DNA of 60,413 nt from Pirellulaceae bacterium (GTDB lineage Bacteria; Planctomycetota; Planctomycetia; Pirellulales; Pirellulaceae): contig JADHUC010000013.1 of NCBI GenBank assembly GCA_016784735.1, positions 1 to 60,413 on the forward strand. Direction: 5' to 3'. This document shows positions 17,852-26,846 of this stretch, piece after piece. The position numbers and the translations under genes were made by a program. The notes beneath the pieces were generated by a model. The model was not told the DNA's origin, searched no databases, and was given only the letters and a program-made list of their open reading frames with translations. Every line of letters starts with the position of its first letter. Position 1 is the first letter of the stretch.

Positions 17852-20333
17852 GACGCTCTTTCAACTCCTGCCATAGGGCTCGGTCCAGTTCGATGTCGGC
17901 GTCCAGATGATCAACACCAATCTTACCACTCGGATCGTCACCGTTCGGCGGCCCGAAGGTTCTGGAAAACAACTCCTTGAGCGTCCGGCAGCACCCCACA
18001 CTATTCCCGGCAACGAAACCGTTGTCCATCCCGCAAATGAAGTCGGCCGCCTCGGTCGCTAGACGCTCTTTGGATGTGGTGCCACGACGATCTTTCAGAT
18101 GGCGCCACACCTGATTCAGCCAAACGAACTGTACGAGATCAACGTACCTGTTCGCCGGTATGTCGTAGGTAAACTGCATCAGCGTCAGCGCCTTGAGCTG
18201 CCGTCTTTGGCGCGTTTTTCGGTCCCACGCCAGAAACCGCCCGCATGCCTCGGTGAAAGCTACGGCTTCGCCAATCGGGTCGGTGTTATCATAGTACTCG
18301 TAGCTCTCAGCGACCGGTTCTCCTTCGGGGAAGTTCTTTCGAATCTGCGTGTAGGTCTCCGGGTCCTGGATGCCTTTGACCAGGCCACCGGTCTTATGCA
18401 CAACGCATGGCGTGCCGAACCAGTAAGCCTCGATATCCGTCAGACCGCACGGTTCGAACAGTGGGGTCAGGAGGGCGCCACTGGCCGCCAGAAGACACAC
18501 GTCGCGGAAAGCCGGGTCGAAGTGGTTGACTAACACAAAATTGTCGCGATCGACGCGACGCAGACGTTCTTCGACCTCCAACGCCTCGATGTCGCCCTCG
18601 GGCGCGGTGCCAAGCACGATGATGTTCGCGCCGTCGAAGTTTGCTCTTGTCTTCTCCGACGTGATCGCCTCGTGGACGATGTGGAAGCCCTTTTGGCTGA
18701 CGAGCCGTCCCCAGGCGAACAAGATGGGCTTGCGTTGGTCGATCTTCTTGTCCCGGAAATAGCCGGGAAACCTCACGAACAATTCTCTCTTGGCTTTGTC
18801 CTTGATCCGAGTCAACGCCGCGGCTGCTTCGTCGAATCGTCTCTCGTATGCCGCCCGTTCATCTGATCTGTCTTCGCCTGCTCCCGCCGGAGGCTTGCCG
18901 TTATCGCCGAACTCCCGCAGTTGGTCCACTTCCTTCGAAAGTCCCAGATCGTCCAACAGGCTCCTCAGTTCCCGCTTGCGCACGAGGTGTCCTTCGCTGG
19001 GGAACATTCCATTCAAGATACCGACCACCTTGTACTTGCGCAAGTCGGCCAGATTCTGGTTCGGCACGAACAGGTCGCCTTGTTGCGTGCTATCGTCGAA
19101 GTACTCTTGCAGTCGCTGCCGGCACGCCCGCCTCTTGTAACGTTCGTCCGACACGGCCTTGCCGGCTGCCCTCAACACGTCTTCCCTACCCTTGCGTTGT
19201 TCATCGGCGTAGCCCGGGCTGACCGTCGTCATCGCCAGACCAGTACGGTAGAAGTTCTTGCGGAGAATACCCTGAGTCCAATTCGGTGTACCGATGTACT
19301 TCTCGCCTGCCCAGGCGACGAGATAATCGTCCATCACTTTGGGGTCGAGCCCCAGCAGCTCGGCGTAGCTTTCTTTCAGCAAACGCCAGTTTTCCTTCTC
19401 GCGATAGTCGACATTTGCCTCGGGGCTGTTCGGCGAGTAGAACGCGTCGATTCCCTGATAGGCCAGATTGTGGCCCACGGACAGTTGCACGATGGGCGAT
19501 GTCTCTCGCTCGTAGAAAACTGCGAGCCCGGCGTGGAAATCGTGGCTGATGAGCACATGGAACGGTGGAATGGCCTCGGGCGTGGTCGCAGTCTCCGTGC
19601 CGTTGTCGGAACGCGGGTCCGCGTCCGGGCGAGGAGAGGTCCCGCTCGGCAAGCGGGACCTACTGGGGGCGTCCGTGCCGTAGTACAGGGCCGCGACGGC
19701 ACGAGCGAAGATCAAGTAGCGAATTCGTTGAAATTGGGCCATCGAGTAGGCAGAGGAAACGAACGAAGAGTAAACGTTCGCCGGAAAGCTATCCTTCCAA
19801 GCCGGGACCTCATACAGTTCCGGTTCCGGTCTGCCGCCGTCCGGCTTGGATAGGAGTGCCAGATTGCCTCGGCCCCATAAATCGTCCTGCTCCAGCAGGT
19901 ATTTTGTCATCTGGAAGTCGTCGACTGGATGCTTCACCGTGGCACGCCATAACCGCACGGGGTAGTCCCGCCCGTCATAAGCGAAAGTCCATTCGATCCC
20001 GGTGTCGACGAGGATTCCCCTATCCTTCAACCCGTCAAGACGGATCACCTGTTTGTCTGCCGTCACCCCAGATACCATGTCCGAGAAAAGCGGCACCACA
20101 TTGGCAAAGCTCCAGTCAAGCCCGCGAGGCTTGGCGAATCGTTTCATCGCCAAAGGAAGTTGAGGAATGATGACGCCCATACCGCCGGTCTTGCCGACTC
20201 GAAGTTCGATTGGCTCGCCGTCGTCCGCCGTTGCTTGCGTATCACCGCCTTCCCAACCGGCACTCAGAATTCGCAAAGCAGGAATCGCTTGCTTGATTTG
20301 CTCGATGCGTTCGTGAACGGACTGCGAACTCAT
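17829..20333 (-). CDS. Long glycogen/starch-synthase-like glycosyltransferase (GT5-like)
   Basis: The start at 20333 ('MSSQSVHERIEQIKQA') avoids a palindrome that would encode the extra N-terminus of the longer frame. About 834 residues, much longer than the usual 480 of bacterial GlgA. GT5 landmarks are a KTGGMG loop (ADP-glucose binding, KxGGL type), 'SHDFHAGLAVFY', 'VGHNLAYQG', 'TTVSPGYADE' and 'EPCGLTDIEAYWFGTP'. Extra segments include a charged stretch around 'EDRSDERAAYERRFDEAAA' and a C-terminal extension of over 100 residues. A palindrome (19637-19665) is translated in frame near 'SRSRLPSGTSP'. Likely makes alpha-1,4-glucan; donor preference unknown. Confidence 0.8.
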   Translation of the reverse strand: MSSQSVHERIEQIKQAIPALRILSAGWEGGDTQATADDGEPIELRVGKTGGMGVIIPQLPLAMKRFAKPRGLDWSFANVVPLFSDMVSGVTADKQVIRLDGLKDRGILVDTGIEWTFAYDGRDYPVRLWRATVKHPVDDFQMTKYLLEQDDLWGRGNLALLSKPDGGRPEPELYEVPAWKDSFPANVYSSFVSSAYSMAQFQRIRYLIFARAVAALYYGTDAPSRSRLPSGTSPRPDADPRSDNGTETATTPEAIPPFHVLISHDFHAGLAVFYERETSPIVQLSVGHNLAYQGIDAFYSPNSPEANVDYREKENWRLLKESYAELLGLDPKVMDDYLVAWAGEKYIGTPNWTQGILRKNFYRTGLAMTTVSPGYADEQRKGREDVLRAAGKAVSDERYKRRACRQRLQEYFDDSTQQGDLFVPNQNLADLRKYKVVGILNGMFPSEGHLVRKRELRSLLDDLGLSKEVDQLREFGDNGKPPAGAGEDRSDERAAYERRFDEAAAALTRIKDKAKRELFVRFPGYFRDKKIDQRKPILFAWGRLVSQKGFHIVHEAITSEKTRANFDGANIIVLGTAPEGDIEALEVEERLRRVDRDNFVLVNHFDPAFRDVCLLAASGALLTPLFEPCGLTDIEAYWFGTPCVVHKTGGLVKGIQDPETYTQIRKNFPEGEPVAESYEYYDNTDPIGEAVAFTEACGRFLAWDRKTRQRRQLKALTLMQFTYDIPANRYVDLVQFVWLNQVWRHLKDRRGTTSKERLATEAADFICGMDNGFVAGNSVGCCRTLKELFSRTFGPPNGDDPSGKIGVDHLDADIELDRALWQELKERHDYTARE
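19637..19665. repeat. Dispersed palindrome family B, copy inside the glycogen-synthase-like gene
   Basis: AGGTCCCGCTCGGCAAGCGG and the following GACCT form a hairpin of complementary AGGTCCCGCT/AGCGGGACCT arms. The same unit occurs twice at 25763-25837. It is read in frame and adds a Pro/Ser/Arg-rich insert that no glycosyltransferase family member needs. Confidence 0.8.
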
Positions 20334-20400
20334 ACTCGAAGACCTTTGGGACGCTGTGGGACTGAGGCAAGCCGACGAAAAGAAGCTACCCACTGCCCAC

Positions 20401-20460
20401 ACTAGCCCGACGCGCAAGCGAGTGAGTCGGCACTGTCCCTCGCTCGCGCGTCGGGCTAGT
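20401..20460. repeat. Palindromic repeat with ACTAGCCCGACGCGCAAGCG arms
   Basis: The arms ACTAGCCCGACGCG and CGCGTCGGGCTAGT are exact complements at the ends of a 60-base element, with further complementary AAGCGAG/CTCGCT inside. It lies between the metal-dependent-hydrolase-like gene and the start of the glycogen-synthase-like gene. Confidence 0.85.
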
Positions 20461-20531
20461 GTTCGTGTTCTAGTTCTGTCTTCTTGACTAAAGGGATAAA
20501 TATAGTCGGCTCAGCCTCAACCGAACAGGCA

Positions 20532-21164
20532 TCATGCCGCAAACACCGGACGAATGGCGATGTAGGCGAGCATCAGCAGTAGAGTCGCACCGGCGATTGC
20601 CCTCACGTGCGATTTCCAGCGAGCCATGGCGAACATGCCGGCTACGAATACGATGGTGATTCCCACGTCGCCCCAGGGAACCAACGGAAAGACCCATCCT
20701 TGACCCGAAAACGGCCACAGCAATTGGACCTCCCAATCCGGCAATCTGTCGGTGCCGGAGACGACCATGTCGGCCGGCAGATGGCTGAAAGCGGCGACAA
20801 TCGCAACCGCGGCCCAGATCGCCAATCCTCCCGTCGAGAACCGCGCGCGTGTCATCATCGAATCGTCTGGCACCTTCAACCGCATTAGGCGGGTAAACGA
20901 GCGGCTGGATCGCGTGATGAGGTCGAAGTAGTAGTCGGCCCCTCCCAGGAGAAGGCCAACCAGGACACACGCCAGTATGTTGTGGCCCCAGACGCGGTGT
21001 CTTTCCACGAGAGCGCTGGATTGGCTCAGCATAAAGATGCCGTCCCAGTCCGGGCTCGTCGCCGCCACTCCGGCCAGGGCGACGATCTGCCACCCCCATC
21101 GCCTGTACAAACCGGCGGACAACGCACCGTTGATCCCCAGCATTGCGTGTTCGATGGTAGTCAT
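20532..21164 (-). CDS. YdjM-like membrane-bound metal-dependent hydrolase family protein
   Basis: 210 residues. The N-terminal 'MTTIEHAMLGINGALS', then 'ATSPDWDGI' and 'ERHRVWGHNIL', and later 'SHLPADMVVSGTDRLPDWE', place the conserved His and Asp residues as in the YdjM/DUF457 family of integral membrane proteins. Four or more hydrophobic segments are visible (about 25-40, 62-78, 112-130, 155-180, 190-205). The family is predicted to hydrolyse a phosphoester or similar at the membrane, but its substrate is not established. Confidence 0.75.
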   Translation of the reverse strand: MTTIEHAMLGINGALSAGLYRRWGWQIVALAGVAATSPDWDGIFMLSQSSALVERHRVWGHNILACVLVGLLLGGADYYFDLITRSSRSFTRLMRLKVPDDSMMTRARFSTGGLAIWAAVAIVAAFSHLPADMVVSGTDRLPDWEVQLLWPFSGQGWVFPLVPWGDVGITIVFVAGMFAMARWKSHVRAIAGATLLLMLAYIAIRPVFAA

Positions 21165-21215
21165 CGTGTCCCTTTCCTCGCTCAGATTCTATCAGAAGGC
21201 GGAATTGTGCATAAT

Positions 21216-21299
21216 GTGAACCTGCTTGGCCGTCTGAGAACAAAGGCCGAGAGGCTCAGGAACGAGGATCCGTACGAACCAGTGGACGACGACTGGTAG
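21216..21299 (+). CDS. Possible micropeptide, 27 aa
   Basis: A GTG start gives 'VNLLGRLRTKAERLRNEDPY' ending 'EPVDDDW'. It is amphipathic with a basic helix and an acidic tail. There is only a weak, distant AAGGCGG upstream. It could equally be the tail of a decayed gene. Listed because it fills a 227-base gap and its composition looks protein-like. Confidence 0.25.
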   Translation: MNLLGRLRTKAERLRNEDPYEPVDDDW

Positions 21300-21391
21300 G
21301 CGACGGACTTCTGTACAGACGGTCGCGCTGCTGGTAGATTGGGCATGCCACAGTGATTGGCAGCAGCAGATGACCCCACAGGAGATCACTG

Positions 21392-23032
21392 ATGACAGAG
21401 AAGAAACTCTGCATGCCGCTTCGCAGCATTGTCACAGGCTGGGACTTCAGCACGGGCGAGGTCAAGTGCTTGGCCTTTGATATGACGGGCGAGGTATTAG
21501 CAGAAGTGCGGCTGCCGACCGATCTTTGGAAAGGCGACCCGGCCGACGAGAATATCTCGGAGTTGAACCTGCTGCAATTGGAGGGTCAGGCGCGGGCCAG
21601 CGTGCGTGGGATCGTGGCGCAACTCAAGGACAGCGCCCGACTTAACGATTGGGTCGCCGGCGGAATCTCCGCAACGCACCATACGGGCGGGCGCATCGAC
21701 GAGAACTTCCTGCCGATCCGCCGCGCCATATGTTGGAACGACCAAACGCTGGCTGCCTACCGCGAGCGCGGCGAAGAACGACTGGGCGGGAGAGAGGCGG
21801 TCAAAAAGCTGATCGGAGGGCCCTGGGCCGACCGGTACACCCTCAGCCATTTGGTCAAGGACGAAGACGCCGATGTCGAGAACGAGGACGACAAGTACTT
21901 GAAACTAGCCGATTGGAAACGGACCTATCGTATCCTCACGCACGGACCGCTCGCGGCCGGCTACCTGACGGGCAATTTCGACGTCACCAGTGTATCTGCG
22001 GCGGCGTCCACGGGCATGCTGAGCTTTGTCAATCGCAAGTGGAAACGCAAGATGCTGGGCGCGCTGGCCAAGTCGAAATACCGGACACTCGCCTGGGAAC
22101 AGTTGCCTAAGGTCATCGACCATTACGAACCTGTGGGCTTGCTGGGAAGACATGTCTCTGTCGAAGCCGGCGTCGACCTGAAGTACCGACCCGTGATCTA
22201 TCCCACCTCGGACGATCAGCAAGCTGGTCTTGTCGGCGGTGGCGCCGTCAACGACGGCCAGATGGCCATCATCCTGGGCACGTCGGCCGTGGTGAATTCG
22301 TCGTCGGGCAAATTGCCGGATGTGGACGATCTGGACGTCATGTGTTTGAACTGGGGACCCTATCTGCTGATGCGATGCTACAGCAACGGCGCGCAGGTAT
22401 TGAACGACGCCGTGGGAGCCAACAAGACGTGGAGCAAGAAGGAGTGGACGTCTCTGGAGGAGGAAGCCCGTGCCGTTCCACCAGGATCACGCGACGTCAT
22501 GGTCATGCCCTTCCCCAACGCCGAACCGTCGTTGGGGATTACGAACGACAAGAAGGGAGTTCGGTGGATCAGAAGAAAGGGCGACCAGTGGGTGAAGACG
22601 AGCCCGCCAAGAAATCGCGGTGTGCGCCGGCGAGCGTCCCTGGAAGCCGTGGCGTACATGATTGCACTGGGAGTCGAGTCGCACGTGAAAGCGCACCGGA
22701 GTATTGGACTTGATATCGAGGAGATCACGGTGTCCGGCGGCGTCGGACGCAGCGATCTAATGTGCGAGATCCTGGCCTCCGTCCTTGGCCGCGGACTGAA
22801 ACGGCTACTGAATGAAGAAGGCCCGGCGCTGGGTGCTGCCGTCACGGCCCTTGCAGCCCACGAGTCAAACTTACGCCGCAAACGCCGCGTCAAGACTCCA
22901 TTCACCGTGGCCGACGCAGTGGCCACAATGGTCAAGTACCGCAAGCCGGTTGACTCGAACGACGCCTGGGCAAGCGTCTACAAGGACGGATTGGCGCAAT
23001 TCAAGCAGCAACTGAAGCGGCTGTACGGGTAG
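21392..23032 (+). CDS. FGGY-family carbohydrate kinase (xylulokinase-like)
   Basis: 546 residues. The N-terminal 'GWDFSTGEVKCLAFDMTGEV' is the phosphate-binding motif of the FGGY/actin-like ATPase fold. 'AICWNDQT' near 115 and 'IILGTSAVVNSSSG' near 295 are the usual sugar-kinase signatures. 'EITVSGGVGRSDLMCEILAS' near 445 matches the second FGGY signature. The protein is about 50 residues longer than typical xylulokinase. Substrate (xylulose, ribulose or another pentose/hexose) cannot be told. It converges on epmB. Confidence 0.85.
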   Translation: MTEKKLCMPLRSIVTGWDFSTGEVKCLAFDMTGEVLAEVRLPTDLWKGDPADENISELNLLQLEGQARASVRGIVAQLKDSARLNDWVAGGISATHHTGGRIDENFLPIRRAICWNDQTLAAYRERGEERLGGREAVKKLIGGPWADRYTLSHLVKDEDADVENEDDKYLKLADWKRTYRILTHGPLAAGYLTGNFDVTSVSAAASTGMLSFVNRKWKRKMLGALAKSKYRTLAWEQLPKVIDHYEPVGLLGRHVSVEAGVDLKYRPVIYPTSDDQQAGLVGGGAVNDGQMAIILGTSAVVNSSSGKLPDVDDLDVMCLNWGPYLLMRCYSNGAQVLNDAVGANKTWSKKEWTSLEEEARAVPPGSRDVMVMPFPNAEPSLGITNDKKGVRWIRRKGDQWVKTSPPRNRGVRRRASLEAVAYMIALGVESHVKAHRSIGLDIEEITVSGGVGRSDLMCEILASVLGRGLKRLLNEEGPALGAAVTALAAHESNLRRKRRVKTPFTVADAVATMVKYRKPVDSNDAWASVYKDGLAQFKQQLKRLYG

Positions 23033-23067
23033 TCGCCGCCAAATCGACAAAACGGCGGTGATGAGTT

Positions 23068-24141
23068 TCACGCCAGCACCTGTTTGGACGGCTGGCCAGC
23101 GATCTCTTGGACGAATCGTGGAACGGCGTATCCGGGTAATCTGGCTTGCATCTGCCGTACGATCCGCAAGCCTTCTTCGATGTGCACCTCGAAATGCGCT
23201 GCCCCGGCGACTCGGTCCAGTTGATGTAGGTAGTAGGGCATCACGCGGCAGTCGAGCAGCCGTCGGGACAATTCGACTAACGTCTCGGCATCGTCGTTCA
23301 CGCCTCGCAGGAGCACAGTCTGATTGAGCATCGGGACACCGGCGTCAACCAGTTTCGCGAGCGCCGCAGCCACGTCTTCATTCAGTTCCTGTGCGTGATT
23401 CGCGTGGACCACCATGACCGGCACCAGCCGAGTACCGCGGAGCCAAGCGATCAATGATTCGGTCACGCGATCGGGAATGACGATGGGCAGCCGTGTATGG
23501 ACCCGTAGACGCCTGAGATGGGGGATTTCCGCCAATCTGCACACTAGTTCCTCTAGCCGTGAGTCGACCAACGTTAGCGGGTCGCCGCCGCTAAGGATGA
23601 TTTCTTCGATCGACTCATCGCATTCGATTTGGCCCAATGCGGCCGACCACTGCATCGACCGAGGCGGCCCATCGCCGTACGGATAGTGCCGCCGAAAGCA
23701 GTAGCGGCAATGGACGGCACAGGCCCCGGTCGTTATCATCAACGCTCGACCGTGGTATTTCTGCAACAGACCGGGGCTTACGTTGGCCGCAGTGTCCCCA
23801 ACGGGATCGGCCGTAAAGCCAGGAGTCGGCTGCATTTCGTCGGCCAACGGCAGGACTTGACGCAGCAACGGATCGTGGGGATCGCCGGGGCGCATGCGAG
23901 CGATGTACCCGAGCGGGGCGAAGACGGGAAAATCGCGGCTGGCCCGCACCGCCGCGTCTTCCTGTTGGGCTGACAGGCCGAGCATTCGGCACAGCCGTAC
24001 GGGAGCGCGAATGGCCGACTTCATCGCTTCCTGCCAGGCGCAGTCGTCGGCGCAAGTGGCGCGGACAGAGTCGCTCGAAGACGCTAGAATGTTCACTTGG
24101 GCCTCGTGGGTCAGGGCAGGATCTACGGAAATGCTAACCAC
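23068..24141 (-). CDS. epmB: EF-P beta-lysylation radical-SAM aminomutase EpmB
   Basis: Lysine 2,3-aminomutase family; converts lysine to (R)-beta-lysine for EF-P modification. The GTG at 24141 gives 357 residues and avoids overlap with the divergent efp; the longer frame to 24288 would run through efp. The radical-SAM triad C-x3-C-x2-C is visible as 'CAVHCRYCFRR' (Cys 141, 145, 148). 'EEIILSGGDPLTL' and 'VHTRLPIVIPDRV' are family signatures, and 'MPYYLHQLDRVAGAAHFEV' carries the usual substrate-side residues. The protein is shorter than clostridial KamA (over 400 residues) and lacks its C-terminal extension, as EpmB does. Adjacent to efp and epmA, which fixes the call. Confidence 0.9.
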   Translation of the reverse strand: MVSISVDPALTHEAQVNILASSSDSVRATCADDCAWQEAMKSAIRAPVRLCRMLGLSAQQEDAAVRASRDFPVFAPLGYIARMRPGDPHDPLLRQVLPLADEMQPTPGFTADPVGDTAANVSPGLLQKYHGRALMITTGACAVHCRYCFRRHYPYGDGPPRSMQWSAALGQIECDESIEEIILSGGDPLTLVDSRLEELVCRLAEIPHLRRLRVHTRLPIVIPDRVTESLIAWLRGTRLVPVMVVHANHAQELNEDVAAALAKLVDAGVPMLNQTVLLRGVNDDAETLVELSRRLLDCRVMPYYLHQLDRVAGAAHFEVHIEEGLRIVRQMQARLPGYAVPRFVQEIAGQPSKQVLA

Positions 24142-24175
24142 TCGATCAAGAAAGACGAAGTAGGGAAGAAAAAAC

Positions 24176-24745
24176 GTGGCTACATACAAGACTAGCGATT
24201 TTCGTAAAGGGCTGAAGGTCAAGCTCGATGGCGACCCGTACTTGGTCGTCGAGTCGACCTTCCGGAAACCGGGAAAAGGCAACGCCATCTACACGTTGCG
24301 GTTGAGAAACCTACTCCGCGGAACGGTCATCGAGCGGAACTACAAAGGTGGCGAATCGATCGAGGCGGCTGATGTCGAGGAAATCGACGTGGAATACCTG
24401 TATCGTCAGGGGGACACGTTCGTCTTCATGGACGTCAAGACATACGAACAATACGAATTGAATGCCGAACAGGTGGACGAAAACTGGAAGTACTTGAAGG
24501 AGAACATGCCCTGCTCGACGATTCTGTACAACGGCAACCCGATCACCATAACGCCGCCGAACCATGTCGAGTTGAAGGTCGAATACTGCGAACCGGGCGC
24601 CAAGGGCGATACGGCCACAAACGTGACCAAACCGTGCAAGGTGGAAACCGGCGCCGAATTCATCTGCCCCGCGTTCATCAACATCGGCAACGTCGTCAAG
24701 ATCGACACTCGAACCGGCGATTATGTCGAACGGGTTAGCACGTGA
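24176..24745 (+). CDS. efp: Elongation factor P
   Basis: 189 residues, the normal EF-P length. The GTG start is preceded by AGGGAAG. The first domain has 'TFRKPGKGNAIYTLRLRN' with the lysine at position 34, the residue beta-lysylated in Escherichia coli EF-P. The two OB domains follow ('YLYRQGDTFVFMDVKTYEQY' and 'TATNVTKPCKVETGAEF'). It relieves ribosome stalling at polyproline stretches. Its stop codon is directly followed by the epmA start (TGAATG), so the two are co-transcribed; epmB lies divergently 35 bases upstream. Confidence 0.97.
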   Translation: MATYKTSDFRKGLKVKLDGDPYLVVESTFRKPGKGNAIYTLRLRNLLRGTVIERNYKGGESIEAADVEEIDVEYLYRQGDTFVFMDVKTYEQYELNAEQVDENWKYLKENMPCSTILYNGNPITITPPNHVELKVEYCEPGAKGDTATNVTKPCKVETGAEFICPAFINIGNVVKIDTRTGDYVERVST

Positions 24746-25744
24746 ATGTGCCCGAACGAATCTTCTCGTGACAGCTTCGGCCCTACGGCATCATTGGCGA
24801 CCTTGAAGCTACGAGCCAATTTGTTGCGGCGGCTGAGAGTCTTTTTCGACAGCCGCGATTTCCTGGAAGTGGAAACGCCGCTGCTGTCCGCCGATACGGT
24901 TGTCGATCGGCACCTAGACCCGCTACCGGTCACGTTGTTCGACGATCCTCGCGATCCGTCGGTTGGGCGAACGATGTGGCTTCAGACATCGCCCGAGTTC
25001 GCGATGAAACGACTGTTGGCAGCCGGGGCCACCGCAATCTACCAGATTACGCGATCGTTCCGGGGTGGCGAACGCGGCTCGCTGCACAACCCCGAGTTCA
25101 CGATTGTGGAATGGTACCGCGTCGGCGATGCGTTGGACGCGGGAATGCAGTTGCTGGCCGAATTGACCGAGGAATTGCTGGATGTGGGGGCGGCGGAACG
25201 GCTGACGTATCGTGATGCGTTCCTTGCGCACGTCGGCATAGACCCGCACACAGTGACATGTGAACAATTGGTCGAAGCGGCCCGCAAGCGTAATCTGCCG
25301 ACGCTTTCTGGACTGGCTTTGGACGACCGCGACGGCTGGCTTGATCTGTTGTTGGTCGAATGTGTCCAGCCACAATTGGGACGTCAAACCCCGACGATCC
25401 TATACGACTATCCGGCCAGTCAAGCCGCACTTGCCCGCGTGCGCGACGACGCTCCGGCCGTCGCCGAACGCTTCGAGCTTTATGTGCAAGGGATCGAGTT
25501 GGCCAACGGATACCACGAACTCGTGGATCCGGGAGTATTGAGGGAACGCAACCAAACGGTCAATCGCCAGCGCACCGCTGAGGGCAAATATGCGTTGCCG
25601 GAGGAAAGCCGGTTACTGTCGGCCATGCAGCGGGGCTTGCCACCGTGTGCGGGAGTTGCGTTGGGATTCGATCGTCTGGTTATGCTGGCAACCGGCGTGA
25701 CGGATATCTCCCAGGCAATGGCCTTTCCGATTGACAGGGCGTAA
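24746..25744 (+). CDS. epmA: EF-P--(R)-beta-lysine ligase EpmA
   Basis: 332 residues; a class II lysyl-tRNA-synthetase-like protein without the anticodon-binding domain (also called PoxA, GenX or YjeA). Motif 2 is 'ITRSFRGGERGSLHNPEF', motif 3 is 'GVALGFDRLVML' near the C-terminus, and 'WLQTSPEFAMKRLLAAG' precedes motif 2. It ligates (R)-beta-lysine to Lys34 of EF-P. It begins immediately after the efp stop. EpmA, EpmB and a Lys34 EF-P together are a complete modification pathway. Confidence 0.95.
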   Translation: MCPNESSRDSFGPTASLATLKLRANLLRRLRVFFDSRDFLEVETPLLSADTVVDRHLDPLPVTLFDDPRDPSVGRTMWLQTSPEFAMKRLLAAGATAIYQITRSFRGGERGSLHNPEFTIVEWYRVGDALDAGMQLLAELTEELLDVGAAERLTYRDAFLAHVGIDPHTVTCEQLVEAARKRNLPTLSGLALDDRDGWLDLLLVECVQPQLGRQTPTILYDYPASQAALARVRDDAPAVAERFELYVQGIELANGYHELVDPGVLRERNQTVNRQRTAEGKYALPEESRLLSAMQRGLPPCAGVALGFDRLVMLATGVTDISQAMAFPIDRA

Positions 25745-25762
25745 GATGGGGAACGGCCCTGT

Positions 25763-25837
25763 AGGTCCCGCTTGCCGAGCGGGACCTGTTGAGTATTGGG
25801 CCGCCGATTCCGAGGTCCCGCTCGGCAAGCGGGACCT
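25763..25837. repeat. Pair of family B palindromes downstream of epmA
   Basis: Two hairpins, 25763-25787 and 25813-25837, each built of AGGTCCCGCT/AGCGGGACCT arms around a CGGC-type centre. They match the in-frame copy at 19637-19665. They could serve as a transcription end point for efp-epmA, although no T-run follows. Confidence 0.85.
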
Positions 25838-25871
25838 ACTTCGGCTCCGCCACACTGGAAGGTCACACGGA

Positions 25872-26846
25872 ATGCAGGAAAACGGAAACAAGAACGACGA
25901 GGAGCCGGCGCTGCCGCAACCGGACGACCGGGAATTGCTGGCCGACGCGTACGAGTCGCCGCCGGAATCTACAGCGGATTCGCAGGAAATTGTGCTGGCC
26001 GAAGTGATTGAGCTGGCGCCCCGCAAACCGCGCATCTGGACGGTACTTTGCGTCGGTATCCTGACGCTTCCCATGGCAATGCTCGTTGGCGGATCGGTGG
26101 TGGCTTTTGCTGCCATCGCGGATGCGGGGATGGAGGTGTTTCAAAAGGACGCCTTCTCGAAATGGTTCGAAGAGTACTCACAGACTCGCCTGGGATTGGC
26201 TGTATTGGTCCTTCCGGGGCAAGCAGTCTTTCTGGTCATGGCCGTGGGTGCGGCTCTGCTTTCACCACAACCTGCCTCGCGCCGCTTAGGGCTGCACCGC
26301 GGCGTACTGCCTCTGTGGACGTGGGTGGTGTTCATCCTTGCTACGCCAATCGTTGCGATTCTGTCGTCACAGGTGCTCTCGTTGTTCGTTGATGAACTGA
26401 GCGACTCGCTGAAAATGATGGAACAGATGATGCAGGCTCACGCCGATGGATTTCTGGTGGGGCTCATTCTGATGGTGGCCGTTGTTCCTGGCGTGGTCGA
26501 AGAGTTGATGTTTCGCGGGTACGTTCAAACTCGCCTGGCCGAACGTTGGCATCCCGGGCTGGCGATCTTGATTAGCGCAATTGTGTTTTCGGCGGCTCAC
26601 CTCGACCCGCTTCATATGTTAGGGGTCCTTCCGTTGGGCTTGTGGCTTGGTGCCGTTGCATGGCGAGCCGACTCGGTATTGCCGGCGATGCTGTGTCACG
26701 CGGGCAACAACGTCATTGCGGTCGCGGGGACAAAGTATGGACAGATGCAAACGATGGACGTAGCTCTCGACCCGATGACCACTGCCGCACTTGCCATCAG
26801 CCTGCCAGCGTTCCTTTTCTCCCTGTACATCTTCCGGTCGAACTGA
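25872..26846 (+). CDS. CPBP family intramembrane glutamic endopeptidase
   Basis: The ATG at 25872 gives 324 residues; the longer frame runs through the palindromes and is rejected. An acidic cytoplasmic N-terminus of about 50 residues precedes several membrane segments. The CPBP/Abi motifs are present: 'EELMFRGYVQTRL' (EExxxR), 'FSAAHLDPLHMLG' (FxxxH) and 'HAGNNVIAV'. Related enzymes (Rce1-like) cleave after prenylated or other C-terminal residues, or act as bacteriocin-immunity proteins; the substrate is unknown. Its 3' end overlaps folA convergently by about 50 bases. Confidence 0.85.
   Translation: MQENGNKNDEEPALPQPDDRELLADAYESPPESTADSQEIVLAEVIELAPRKPRIWTVLCVGILTLPMAMLVGGSVVAFAAIADAGMEVFQKDAFSKWFEEYSQTRLGLAVLVLPGQAVFLVMAVGAALLSPQPASRRLGLHRGVLPLWTWVVFILATPIVAILSSQVLSLFVDELSDSLKMMEQMMQAHADGFLVGLILMVAVVPGVVEELMFRGYVQTRLAERWHPGLAILISAIVFSAAHLDPLHMLGVLPLGLWLGAVAWRADSVLPAMLCHAGNNVIAVAGTKYGQMQTMDVALDPMTTAALAISLPAFLFSLYIFRSN

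Noticed and set aside
24142-24288. N-terminal extension of EpmB up to 24288
   Set aside because: It would overlap the divergent efp coding sequence by more than 110 bases and encodes a hydrophobic stretch not found in the family.
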